Shown here: positions 45,624 through 56,591 of the stretch, piece after piece
How positions within the stretch are numbered: position 1 is the stretch's first letter
Layout: every line of letters begins with the position of its first letter
DNA from: Rhodamnia argentea
Taxonomy: Eukaryota; Streptophyta; Magnoliopsida; Myrtales; Myrtaceae
Direction: 5' to 3'
DNA: 64,000 nt
NCBI RefSeq assembly: GCF_020921035.1
Contig: NC_063153.1
Span: 14,942,001 to 15,006,000, forward strand
The notes under the pieces: model-generated
Told to the model about the DNA's origin: nothing
Database searches by the model: none
Seen by the model: only the letters and a program-made list of their open reading frames with translations
Position numbers and translations under genes: made by a program

Positions 45624-47934
45624 TTTTAAATAGCGTGTACACAATTTTAGGGATTGTTTATAGAAAGGACTTGATAGTACTTTCTCGAAAAGGATCGTGA
45701 CTTAATTAAGCCAATTAAAATGTGTAGAACTTGATTTCTTTCCGTGCCCAAAATTTAGAATTTCGAGTCCAATTATGATCTAAGGGCACGAGTATGAAGG
45801 TCTGACTATCCGGAATCTCACGAACAAGTAAAGTCAATGTATTTTCCCTATGTAGATGGCTCCAATATAAAGTAGTTTGCATGCGGTTTCTCGGATTTTT
45901 TTTTTTTTCGGGATTTGGTGATCCAAAAGAATAGAATGGGTGATTTGTTGTACAGAAGAGGTATTTCAAAAAGGCTATGTCTCCTCAAATTTACTTGTCC
46001 ATATAATTGGTAATCACATAAATAAGGTGACCGGCTCGCACAAGTGAGATTGGACCAAATCAGAAGTAGTTCGATCTTGATCGATTCTACCGGTTAAAAG
46101 ATCCAACTAACCCTAATATTTTTTTTTTCCCCGCTCCTCTTTTGATTTATAGGTACAATTTGGAAGCTAGCATTCGGCTCATGCCCATGCAAGCTTGTGG
46201 CTTCCTATAAACAAAGTCCAAAATTTTCCATTCAGACGAAGTTTGTTGGTGACAAGTGAACCTATAATTACCAAACCGTACGAGCCGAGTCGAGTCGAAT
46301 CGTTCCTAGGAAACAGACAAAAGCAAAAGGTGTTGTGTTCATGGCCGGCCCACGACCTAAAGAGGATAAGAACAAGCTATTCCAAATGTCAAAAGGTTGG
46401 ACCAGTCAGCCTGCAAATCGGGCTACTAATTTTTTAAGTGGAAACCTCTCGATGCTCCGTCGTCGATCGGCTGAGGAACTGGTCCTTTCAAAGCGCCTAA
46501 CAAAAATTTGCAGAGAAATCTTAAATCTTGTACACTGTATGGAATCAAGCGTTTAAGCCTCTCAATTAGGGTAATCCAGTCCTAGGCGGTGCATCCAAAT
46601 TCTAAGTCTTTTGATTTGTGCAATTAAGACTTGAACATCTGTCAAAAGGCGCAATTAAGTCCTAACCCTATATCAAAAATCAGTTTCTAATGCTATTCAT
46701 CGAAAAGATTTTGATTACTTTGGCTCCGTTTGTTTCGTGGAAAATGAATGATGTTAAAAACATTTTTTTTTAAAAAAAGAAAGGTCGCTTGTATCTCTTG
46801 AAATAATTAGCAAATGAGAAATGTTTTCATCGTCGACAACAATTTGTATCTGAACTTTTTCGCAGACAATGTGTGGACGATGAAAATATAGGCATATCCT
46901 CGACGAGAGCGTTCCAGGCACTTTTCTTATCTGCCGAATACCGAGGTAGTTCGCAAAATGGGATCGCAATGGACGTCAATGGCTCTACAGGGAAAGGCAG
47001 CAAGCTATGCAATTTGCATGGCTATGTCGAGCGTGTTTCGGCCAAGGGTTGGGAATTGGCAAGGGGTCGTCGAGATGTTGCTTCCCCATCACCCTCTTCC
47101 CTTTTCGGGTTATAAGGTCAAAAAAAGCATATCCCTAAATCACAAATCGTCAAAAGGTTTAAAATTAAATAGCCAAATTGAGAAATTTTTTGAATTGGCG
47201 ACGTGCAATAGGTTTAGAGGCTTTTGAACAACTCCCCACAAAAACAAATTTGACCAACGTATCTCCAGCAAATACAAACGTTGCATTTTGTTTGATGTTG
47301 TTGTCTTGGGCCTAATTTTGCCCATCGCTATCGGGCTAATCGTTTCGCAGAGGTCTCTTACCTACAGCTGTTTTTAAACATCTCTTGGCCCGGCCCACTA
47401 GCCTACCACTTTGATTTTGTTTGAACGATAGCTACCTGCTTTAGCTAGGTTTTTGCATGGGACTTGCTTGCATATGTATATGATGACTATTCGACCAATT
47501 AAAGAAAGAATGACAATTGATTTTGTCAGCTTAGTTGTCAACGGCCTAGCTGGGCAGATTTTAAGGATGAGCGTGCTTTTAAGGTAGAATTTGGAACTTG
47601 AAATCAAACCTATGGAAAGTTTGTCCGATTTTAGGTTACAAGGTATACGGGATAGGTTCAAAGTTCCAAAATTGGAGAATCTATTTCGATGAGCAGGTTT
47701 TCGGAATTTGGAACCTATAAAAAAATTTGTGTTTTTCTTGGTACATATCTTCGCACGATCCTATGGTATTCTATGGTGTTCGATGATGAATGTGTAATCT
47801 AGAACTACTAGTCCGAGCTTCCATTTCTTACAACATTTTTTATCGAGACTTTTACTTTGTTGACATTTTATATGCATTCATGTGTCTAAATATGAGTTGT
47901 GGTCATAAACCATCATCACTTTTAAAAAGAAAAA
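45624..47934. other. Intergenic DNA with repeat scraps
   Basis: Contains a diverged Harbinger-type patch near 46730-46870 (compare 52680-52870) and a Mutator-like MITE scrap at about 47115-47245 ('gtgcaataggtttagaggct'). Open frames at 46195-46556 and 46873-47227 have no recognisable domain. Confidence 0.45.
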
Positions 47935-48460
47935 TTTATTCAAAAAGTCATAAATCTATTATACAATGATCAACTTAATTTTAAATCTTTTAATTGTGCC
48001 AAATTAGTGACATTTTAATGGATTTTCAATGTAATCCTTCTAGCTATTTTTGATTGAAAATCAATAACGTGGACACCGGCCATCATACGTGGCATGGCCG
48101 GCGCCCAAATATATAGTTTTTACAATTTTTTAAAATTTTTTAATTTTGAATTCTTTACATTAACTTTTCTTTTCTTTTATTTTTGTTTGCTGTTTGTGGC
48201 TGGTGGGATGGCATCGGGCCTAGAAAACAAAAGGAAAAATAATAAAAATAATAAAAATTCATAAAATTCAAAAGAATTAAATTTTCGTAAAAATTGTCCA
48301 CGCTAGTGGGTTGTGCCACATAGGATGGCCGAAATCCACATCATTGATTTTCAGTCAAATTTAATCATAATGACTACATTGGTAAATCGTCAAAATATTT
48401 AAAATTGAATTGTTATAATATAACGATTTATGACTGAATTGACTATCCATTCAGTACTTT
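47935..48460. repeat. Foldback repeat related to the Mutator-like MITEs
   Basis: The left end 'gtcataaatctattatac' and the reverse of the right end ('gtcataaatcgttatatt') match, and 'gtggacaccggccatcatac' pairs loosely with 'aggatggccgaaatccac'. No clear target duplication. Confidence 0.55.
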
Positions 48461-48568
48461 TTACATCCTTTTCAAACATAAAACATGCATTCATTCCCAA
48501 AGCATGCACCCATCTTTTCCTCCCTATCTCTCTTCCTCTACCCTCCTTCTCACGCACTCGCGCACATG

Positions 48569-48591
48569 TCTCTCTCTCTCTCTCTCTCTCC
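48569..48591. repeat. (TC)n microsatellite
   Basis: About eleven uninterrupted TC units in otherwise noncoding DNA. Confidence 0.95.
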
Positions 48592-49261
48592 CGCTCGCCC
48601 TTAACGTAAGCCCTTTTGATTTTGACCCGAAAAAAAAAAAAAAAAAGCAACCTTAAGAAATTCATGAAGTCAGTAGTTTTCCTTCAACACAGCCAAAACC
48701 AGACCGTTTGGCCTAGCTTTGTCCATTGTGAATGAAGCAACAAACGACTAGAAGATGCTTTGTTATCTATCTTATTGTTGTCGATACGTCTCCTACTATC
48801 TCATCCACTCCTTTTAGCAAAAGACGAAGACAGCGTAATGCGAAGTTGAATGAACAGACATGGGAAGAACGTGGGGGGGTTAATAAGGCACACTAATGTC
48901 TTTCGAAGGGTCGAGATGGATTCGAATGTTGTCACGCTATCGTTCGGAAAAATTGGAAAACTACTGCTAATATTATCTAAAACATAAACTGTCGAGCGAA
49001 GATGTGCCTCGATGCTCATTGACTTCTCTAACACCTTCATGTCAAATAGGGTTTTCTAGAGAAACCCTTTTATGCAGAACAACACCCATGGAGGTTGCTA
49101 AACCTGATGAGAAAAGAGACGAGATGGTGATCACTGTCTATGGAAAGATACTCCATGAGGACAAAAGAAGCTTGAATTGTAGAGGGAACCTTCCGCCAAA
49201 AAATCAAGTTCTTAGGGAGAAAGGAATTTATGTCGCATGCATTGTGTTAGGGCGCATGCGT
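48592..49261. other. Gene-free stretch
   Basis: Short frames on both strands without recognisable domains. Confidence 0.45.
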
Positions 49262-49515
49262 GAAATTACCAAAACAGTCATAAACATATTGTAAAAAATG
49301 CAAAAAAAAAAAAAAATCATCCATGTCGGCACCAACCGTGTCATGTAGGACGACCAGCATTCATGTTAGCCATTTCCAGCCAAAATTAGCCGAAAGAACT
49401 ACATTGGCAAATCAACAATAATTTTACAACTAAATTGGCAAAATTGAAAAGATTAAGACTGGATTGACTGATGTACAAGAAGTTTACAACTTTTCGGACA
49501 ATTTGCCGAGCACAT
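49262..49515. repeat. Short foldback repeat of the 'aaattaccaaaa' family
   Basis: Begins 'gaaattaccaaaacagtcat' and ends 'caacttttcggacaatttgc', the two inverted ends of the family, with only about 200 bases between them. Confidence 0.55.
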
Positions 49516-49737
49516 GGGGTCATACGTTCACACCCCAAATGACAAGAATATTGTTTACTTGCATCTAATCAACAGGAATGCTGTAGCGGCTGATCGGCTT
49601 CCGAATTCGGGATTAGGTTTAGCCAATTTTAGCCGCGCGGACGAGTGCATCACAGCCGACGACGGTCTAACTCTTCTCTGAACCTCAATTGAATCTCAGA
49701 ACACACATGAGAAGTCGTTGGACCGAGGTGACTTAAT

Positions 49738-49882
49738 AGAGATGTCATTTATAAAATTGACTTCTCAAAATAACACGATGAATTACAAATGGCTATCTAT
49801 AATAAAAACGATTCTATCAATTCATGTACTAATCAAAATTAAGTCACATTTACCAGCTAATAAAAGTTCGTTTGCCTTTTGG
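49738..49882. repeat. Duplicated 145-bp segment, left copy
   Basis: Shares an almost identical run with 51596-51740, from 'agatgtcatttataaaatt' through 'atgaattacaaatggctat' to 'aaaagttcgtttgcctttt'. Confidence 0.92.
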
Positions 49883-51214
49883 AGGGCATACGAATAGCTG
49901 ATTGTCTCCTGTTGCTGGTGGGCGATCTGTTGGTAGAACCCAAGGATGTACTCATGCACAAGTGATCCGCTATTTGCAACATAACATCTGCATCAATCTC
50001 TCTTTCTTCCCTTTTTCTTTTCGAAAAGAACAAAGGGTGAGAGCGAGCCCCTGATTATTGTGCCCTTTGAAATTGCTTGTCTCGTGCCAAACGTTTTGTC
50101 CGAACTAGTCTATCACCACACAGAAAACGCATATTATTGAAAGTGCGTAGCAAAAGTCCGATACTTTTAGATAAGGAGATCGCCAGGGAGAGCCTAAGTC
50201 CGAACCCATCAACACATCCAGTTGGACTCACGTTCATTCAAAGGCTTAAGCTAACGAGTCATGAGGTCGACTATAATATATTAATTGCTCTACACTACAC
50301 CAATTCTCTAATATTGAATTTTTCTAACACAACTCACACGTGCATTGTTTGGTTCGTGAAAAGAAACAAAAAGATCAGAAAATGATTTTTACTCTGTAGT
50401 GAGAACGTGCGAATACGGCAAACCCTAATCTTGTTAGTTTATGATAGTTTTCGATTGGTCGTCATATCCTGTCTATCGCTATGGAAATTGTCATACATAT
50501 AGTGGGACATTTCCCACCTGTAACTAATGGAGACATAAACAAGCGTCCCCTAACGTTACCTCAGTAGCTATGTCCATGTCAATGACCATCCAATGGTCCC
50601 TAGTACTAAATTCATAGGGTTCCATCACACGGTCCCCCCCTTAAAAAAGTAGAAGGGCTCCTGATGGGGGATTTTATCTTTCAAAAATTAATGCTCGTTA
50701 GAACTTATAAGTACAGTCGCGATGTCTCACCAAGCCGACAGTGAACCGCGTTAGAAATCGTAGCGTGAGATTCGTTCGGACAGTCATTACGCGTGATACA
50801 TGTAAGTGATGACTCATTAGCACGTGGAGTGCGCGTCTCTCGTCCTCATCGGCAATGTTGATGTAAAGAAAAAACTTGCCCGATGCTACACATGTTTTTT
50901 TCTTCTCAATTTATATCATGTTTACAATGCGTTTGTTGCCAATGGAGAGATTACAGAAGAGAACGGAAAGGAGTGTTTGGTCGCTTGCACTGAGCTTTGA
51001 CAAGCATGGGGATCAGGGGATCACGCCAACTTTTCCTTGGTTGTGATAGTTGACGCTGCAATGAAACTCGAATCATTAGGTCGTCCACCGAGTTGAGATT
51101 TATGCCGTGACCTTTCACGTGGAAGACCGCCTTTCAAGCTTTCATGAATCTTTTGCCAAAAAAAAAAAGAAAGAAAGAAAGAAAGCTTTCATGAAACACG
51201 TTGATGGAAATTTT
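49883..51214. other. Gene-free spacer between the duplicated 145-bp segments
   Basis: Short open frames only (for example 50077-50385), none recognisable. Confidence 0.45.
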
Positions 51215-51505
51215 TTTATTTATTTTAATTATGCCATCGATGATACATCTATTATATAGATGCTAATTCAGTCTTTCTTTTTTTTTTTGTAATTTTTTCT
51301 CATTCTAGTCTTAAACATTTGCTTGACATTTCAATAGAGTCATTCCGGCCAACTTTTTAATCACGCTAGCAAGAAAATCAATTGGAAGGATTATATTGGA
51401 ATTTTACGTGAAGTTTTAATACTAAATTGGCAAAAAATAAAAGGTCAAGGATAGAATTGACAATCGTACAATGGGGTTAGGACTGATTGGGCAATCTCCT
51501 TCACC
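51215..51505. repeat. Foldback repeat scrap
   Basis: Has the family phrases 'attctagtcttaaacatttg', 'gtcattccggccaac' and 'aatactaaattggcaaaaaa'; the termini are decayed. Confidence 0.45.
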
Positions 51506-51595
51506 GTCCCTTTTTTTTCCCCTTGAGACAAAACCACGAAGAAAAGGCAAAACTTTAACTAATAGAGATGTTCTTTTTAAAAAAAAAAACTAATA

Positions 51596-51740
51596 GAGAT
51601 GTCATTTATAAAATTGACTTCTCAAATAACACGATGAATTACAAATGGCTATCTATAATAAAAATGATTCTATCAATTCATGTACTAATCAAAATTAAGT
51701 CATATTTACCACCTAATAAAAGTTCGTTTGCCTTTTGGCA
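51596..51740. repeat. Duplicated 145-bp segment, right copy
   Basis: Direct copy of 49738-49882 with few differences (for example acgatt to atgatt, cagcta to caccta). The 1.86 kb spacing and high identity imply a recent local duplication or an unrecognised mobile unit. Confidence 0.92.
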
Positions 51741-53208
51741 TCATCCAAAAGAAAAAAAAAACCATTTACCTTTACTTTTTCTAGGACGTGAAGTTATTGG
51801 ACGCACCGGCTGCAGTTGAGAGCAATGTATCTTATCCGTTGGATCGTGTGGGTCTCATGCGAAGCCCGGAAAATCGGACGGATCACCTTTTGCTGGGCCC
51901 ATGTCCTGTTTTTGTGTTCTTTTGTTTCAAAGGGGCAATATCTTCCTTTCAAATATGTCGTACTACACCTTTGTTTCAATCTAGGATTCTGGACACGATG
52001 ATGTGAACAACAGTACTACGCTCTCAATTATCATGGTCTAACTATGTTTTTCTACAAGGGAACAGGTCACTAATCACTAAATTTTCAGTTGACAATAAAG
52101 TTACAATTAATGTTAATTATGTCACCTTTAGTCTTTTCAACGGAAAAGGGTCACCTAAGAATCTAAGATTTCTCCCATTGCATGAGGTGGCGCTAATGGA
52201 AAACTTCTACCTTATTCCTTGTCATATAAGGTTTGACAATTGCAACTGGCAACTGAGGTTACAATTTTCGTTTCTAGCATATAGAGAGTCGCCACAACCT
52301 CGTACGAGTTCTTAACACAGTTTTCTTCTCATAATCGGGTCTCCATTCCGGTTGGCAAGGTCTTGTTCCTCGTCAAACCCTAGTATAAATAAATAAAGCG
52401 GCACATTCTCGATCCCAATAAGAGTTAAACTTGCGTCCCTTGTTCGTCCCTTGTTCGATAAGCTAAAAGTTTAGTTATGTCCACTAATCTGATGTTCATA
52501 CGGGGATCTAACATCTAGATATTGCTTAGGATCGGCAAGTTGATTGAAATTCGACTCGCGATTGAATGCTAAGTTGATTAATTCATGATTATTTGTAAAA
52601 GAGAAAGACAGATTAGCAAACTAAGGGATAGAATATTCCCATTGGCCTTACATCAAAGTCATGTTGAAACAAACAGTACAAATGGTCCATTTGTTTCGCG
52701 GAAAATAGATGATTTGGAAAATATTCAAAAATAATCGCTTGTTGTCCGTTAAAATAATTAATCAACGAGAAATGTTTTCATTATCGACAGCAATTTATGT
52801 TACAATATTTTTGTGACCGATAAAAATATTCGTTTGTTTATTTTTGTATACGCTACAAGCGATCATTTTTAGAGAAATATCATGAACTTACCTGTTACCA
52901 TGGAATTTCATGAGCAAGAACACGTGCGGAAGATGTTGACTAGGTCGTCTGTTTCCTTTCTCTGATAAAACACCAAGTTTCCGACCCGAAAGAACATGAT
53001 GATGATGATGACGACGACGACGACGACCGAGATATACAGCAAGTCGTTTAATAAAGTGCAACAGCAAATTCCACATGAAATATACAGTTGGTCGTGTTTG
53101 AACATGAAGAACAAAAGTGGAAACATGTAAGAACTTAAAGAGTGAAAAAGGAAAACAATGGAGGGGGCAAAGACAGATGCACACGGAGCGATAGACCAGC
53201 TGCTGACA
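51741..53208. other. 3' side of the ERF gene and intergenic DNA
   Basis: A diverged Harbinger-like patch lies near 52680-52870. A trinucleotide tract (ATG then ACG units, 52996-53027) lies in or near the 3' UTR of the ERF. The open frames at 52888-53339 on minus are shadows. Confidence 0.45.
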
Positions 53209-53928
53209 CTAGTAATCCCACAAAGAGGCCTCAAAATCAGCCTCGATCGCAGGCTCTGCCATTGACATTTGATCGCTAAAGAGACCAAAATCCTCGTCGT
53301 GACATTGCGGATACCCCCAACCATCCATCGAGTCTGCAAACACGATCTCGGTCCCCGGCTCGCGCAACTCGTAGCTCGTGCTGAGACTCGGCAGCTCGAC
53401 TATCTCGCTCAGTTCCTCCGTCGTCTGCTCGTCTGCCGCCGGCAGCCATAACGTATCCATCATCGACGATGGCATCGGCATTGATGATGTCGACGACGAC
53501 AATGGCGATGGCGACTGCATCGGATGCGGACAAGCCATGGAAGCAGCTTTAGCTGCAGCAGCCTGGACGTCACGCGCCGAGTTGGAGGCCGGCCGGGGCA
53601 GCAATTCGGCGAGCTCGGGGAAGTTGAGCACTGCCGCCGCCGCGCTGCCCTTGATACTCAGCGCGGCGACATCGTGCGCGCGCGCGGCCATCTCCGGTGT
53701 GGGGAAAGTGCCCAGCCAGATCCGGTTCTTCTTCTTAGGCTCGCGGATCTCGGACACCCACTTGCCCCAGGCCCGCATCCGGACGCCCCTGTAGACCGGG
53801 TGATTGCCATCGTCCCGGGCTCTCTTGGGCCTCGGCTGGGTCAGGTCGGGCGTCTTAGGCCTGGCGGGGCACAGAACGGTCGACCCGGGCGAGTGTGAAC
53901 TATCGCTTGGACCGGCCATGGGGTTCAA
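53209..53928 (-). CDS. AP2/ERF transcription factor, DREB subgroup A-4
   Basis: Intronless gene of 239 residues with one AP2/ERF DNA-binding domain at about 45-103 ([20 protein letters not shown], then [20 protein letters not shown]). The residues that separate DREBs from other ERFs are V58 and E63, the V14/E19 signature that favours DRE/CRT elements. ALSIKG followed by LNFPELA and the C-terminal LWDY are typical of subgroup A-4 (TINY-related factors). The basic stretch PRPKRARDD (32-40) may help nuclear import, and the acidic C-terminal half is a likely activation domain. A-4 members act in abiotic stress and growth control. From memory At1g77200 is an A-4 ERF at the matching place in Arabidopsis. 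The start could also be the ATG three codons downstream. Confidence 0.94.
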   Translation of the reverse strand: MNPMAGPSDSSHSPGSTVLCPARPKTPDLTQPRPKRARDDGNHPVYRGVRMRAWGKWVSEIREPKKKNRIWLGTFPTPEMAARAHDVAALSIKGSAAAAVLNFPELAELLPRPASNSARDVQAAAAKAASMACPHPMQSPSPLSSSTSSMPMPSSMMDTLWLPAADEQTTEELSEIVELPSLSTSYELREPGTEIVFADSMDGWGYPQCHDEDFGLFSDQMSMAEPAIEADFEASLWDY

Positions 53929-54116
53929 ATTGGCATGGTGGGAAGCGAATCAGGCTCATAAGAACCTTGCGATAGGTTTGAGATGGCGAGGGAGAATTAA
54001 AGCGATGAGAAGGGGGAGAGGATGGCGCAGCTTCTTATGCGAACGGTACGCCAACGATGGTGATGGGGACCTCCTCGTCCGATAAAACGTGTTCATTTTT
54101 GGCTTCGCGTCAGCAT

Positions 54117-54145
54117 CACGTGACGCTCATACTATTCCTTTTATA
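54117..54145 (-). promoter_or_regulatory. TATA box and adjacent G-box of the ERF gene
   Basis: On minus, TATAAAA lies at 54145-54139, and the palindrome tcacgtga containing CACGTG lies at 54116-54123, just downstream of it. This gives a leader of about 180 bases. CACGTG is the core bound by bZIP (ABF) and bHLH (PIF) factors; its function here is untested. Confidence 0.55.
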
Positions 54146-54559
54146 ATCATGCATGCATGAAAATGCAAATATAGTGCCCATGTTAATCGAGACTTTTGAT
54201 CGAGATATACCCCAACGTAAGTGCCCAAAAAGACTCCCGTTTCTTGATCCGCGCCTCTGTTCCGGTCGAACGTGTGGACCGAAGGCCGTGAAGCCACCGC
54301 GCCGCTGCCGCTACTCCTCATCGCCATTCACCATTTCATTGGAGCTCTAGTCCTCCTAAGTTCGACTGACGGCGCAACTGTGATTGGTTGCGAGGTTACT
54401 GGGGCGACCTAGTGCATCGATGGCTCTGGGATCTAGCAAAACCTACGCAGGGGATGAAGATCCTCTACTGTGCTCGATGTTTTCTTCGGTGCTGACTCGA
54501 CAGGTCTACGTCGTCATTGCATCAATTATAAATTTCACCCACATAAAAAGGGAAAGATG
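54146..54559. other. Upstream region of the ERF gene
   Basis: Moderate GC, no gene recognised. The short frames on both strands at 54127-54350 show no domain. Confidence 0.4.
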
Positions 54560-54905
54560 ACACAAATCGTCTATGACCTTTGCCTACGAGTTCCATGAAC
54601 TTTTCATTTATTCAATGTAGTTCATAAACTTTAGCCCAATATGTAATGCCCTTTCTAAACTTTTAATTTGTGTAATGTGTTATGCGAACTTTTGGTACAT
54701 ATTTAATTTAGTCCCTTGAAAAGATTATCCACGGACTAGATTGAATTCATGGATAATATTATATGGATTAGATTGAACATTTACCAAAAGTTTCATAGTA
54801 ACGTTGCACATTGGACTAAACTTCGGGGACTTAATTGAACAAAGTAAAATTTAGGGATCACATTACATATTGAGCTAAAGTTTATGAGCCATTTATGTAA
54901 TTATA
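54560..54905. repeat. Foldback repeat of the 'cataaactttagcccaatatg' type
   Basis: The left block cataaactttagcccaatat (about 54610-54640) pairs with the right block 'atattgagctaaagtttatg' (54865-54892) as an inverted repeat. Noncoding. Confidence 0.65.
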
Positions 54906-55798
54906 ATATAAAACCCTTTTTCTCGTGCAATAGTGATTTGCGATGGATGGATCATCGAATGCAAACGCCGAGACAGACGAAGGATCTCATCTTCTTCAGA
55001 TTCACAATGATGTCCATTGTTAACAAATCCTTCTCTTTGTTTCCACCCATATCTTGAGAACATGCACAGTTTTACGCGATGAAACAACCATTGTCGCCCC
55101 GACCGAGAGTGATCCCATCTAGATTCGGAGCATAACAACCGGCAATCTTGTCCGAGCTACTTGTGAGGCTCGCGTGAATCTCACAAAATCAACGGTTGCA
55201 ATCCGACCGAGTCCACTAAGGAAGAAATTCTTCAAAATCTTACCTTCTTTTTCCGTTTTCCTATTCCACAATGAAAGCCCAAGATCACTCAATTCACTCC
55301 CTGTTCTGTTGCATTGATTGCTTTCCCCCACTCTCGTGAAAGCGCACGGCCAACCACCGGCGACAGCGATACAGCACGATCCTCCTGTACCGAAACAAAT
55401 ACTAGTACTATTATGGAGGTCTCAATTTAAGTGAACCCCATGTTTGTTCGATCAAACAAAAGCTTCGCGTTTTCACGGAGTTTCCGGCTCGGAAGAAGAG
55501 TAACTCCGAGGGTCAAGCCGGCCAATCTCCGTACGGAGTCGTATCCAATGCAAGTCGGCGGAGCCATTTTTGCGTATCAATAAGAGATGACTCGCTCGCC
55601 AGAAGTTCAGATACCCCTTCGTCGTCACTAAGGAAAAGGCATAGATGTCCTAGGGGGGCGATGAAGACAGTTTCTGTCCTTGTTTTTTTCATTTTTATCT
55701 CTTGTCATGTGCAATATTCCGATTTCTTACATCAAAGACGACACATGATCGTACATGTCTGTCTCACTGGGCCTCTACTTTCATTCTCTGGAGTGATA
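54906..55798. other. Gene-free moderate-GC stretch
   Basis: No recognisable gene on either strand; the frames at 54893-55331 on minus and 55661-55897 on plus have no domain. Confidence 0.4.
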
Positions 55799-55807
55799 CA
55801 CAATATC

Positions 55808-56582
55808 AGAAAAAATTACCAAAAAAATCATAAATATATTATAATTATGCTAATTAGATATAAATCTTTTGTAATTGTGTCAATTCAGTCCATTTAGGCC
55901 GGCGCTAACGTGGCCAATTTAATAATATATTTTTTTTCACATTTTTTTTTATTTTTTTCTTTTTTCTCTTTTTTTTTTTTTTTCTTCCTTCTTCCTCCAG
56001 CCAGTCGCCAAACCTAGCGTCCACCTGGAGGAAGAAGGGAGAAAACAAAAGAAATGTTAAGATTCGGCGCACAATCACAATGAAGTAAAGTGCAAAACGA
56101 GAAAGAGAAATCGAGACAAGATGTTTTATCTTAATTCACTTTTAAACTAGGGCTATGTCCAACAGAGGTTTTCATTATAATCAGCACCTCTTATTACATC
56201 ACTCAATTACAAGAGAAAAACAGTATATATAATAGTAGTTATTCCAAACTATCAATGAAAAAATATGGACTTAAAATATAAAAATCATATGGTGTCCAAG
56301 AGGCTCTACCCCCTTGAGAACCCATGCCGAGGCGCTTCTTTCGGACCCTCGCCCTCTCAACAGGACCCATGTGCTTACGTGTGATTGGAGAGTATGAACT
56401 ACACTCCAACAAGAAAAAGAAAAAGAAATAAAAAATAGAAATAAAAAAATTCAAAATTATTAAAATGTTATTTAAAATTTGTCATGTCGGCTCGGCAGCA
56501 TCATGTCTGCGTTGGCTGATGGGCCAAATGGAATGAATTGATAAAATTGCAATGGGTTTAGGACTTTTTTGATAAATCTCCC
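55808..56582. mobile_element. Mutator-like MITE split by a nested solo LTR, 9-bp TSD CACAATATC
   Basis: Perfect 9-bp duplications cacaatatc (55799-55807 and 56583-56591) flank the element. Ends 'aaaaattaccaaaaaaatca' and 'aggacttttttgataaatct' match the family at 16010 and 45034. Removing the nested LTR and one target copy leaves about 413 bp. Confidence 0.85.
56055..56411. mobile_element. Solo LTR, 357 bp, TSD AGAAA, nested
   Basis: Starts TGTTAAGATTCGG and ends CACTCCAACA, with 5-bp flanks agaaa at 56050-56054 and 56412-56416. It sits inside the Mutator-like MITE, so it is the younger insertion. No internal retrotransposon region is present. Confidence 0.75.
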
Positions 56583-56591
56583 CACAATATC

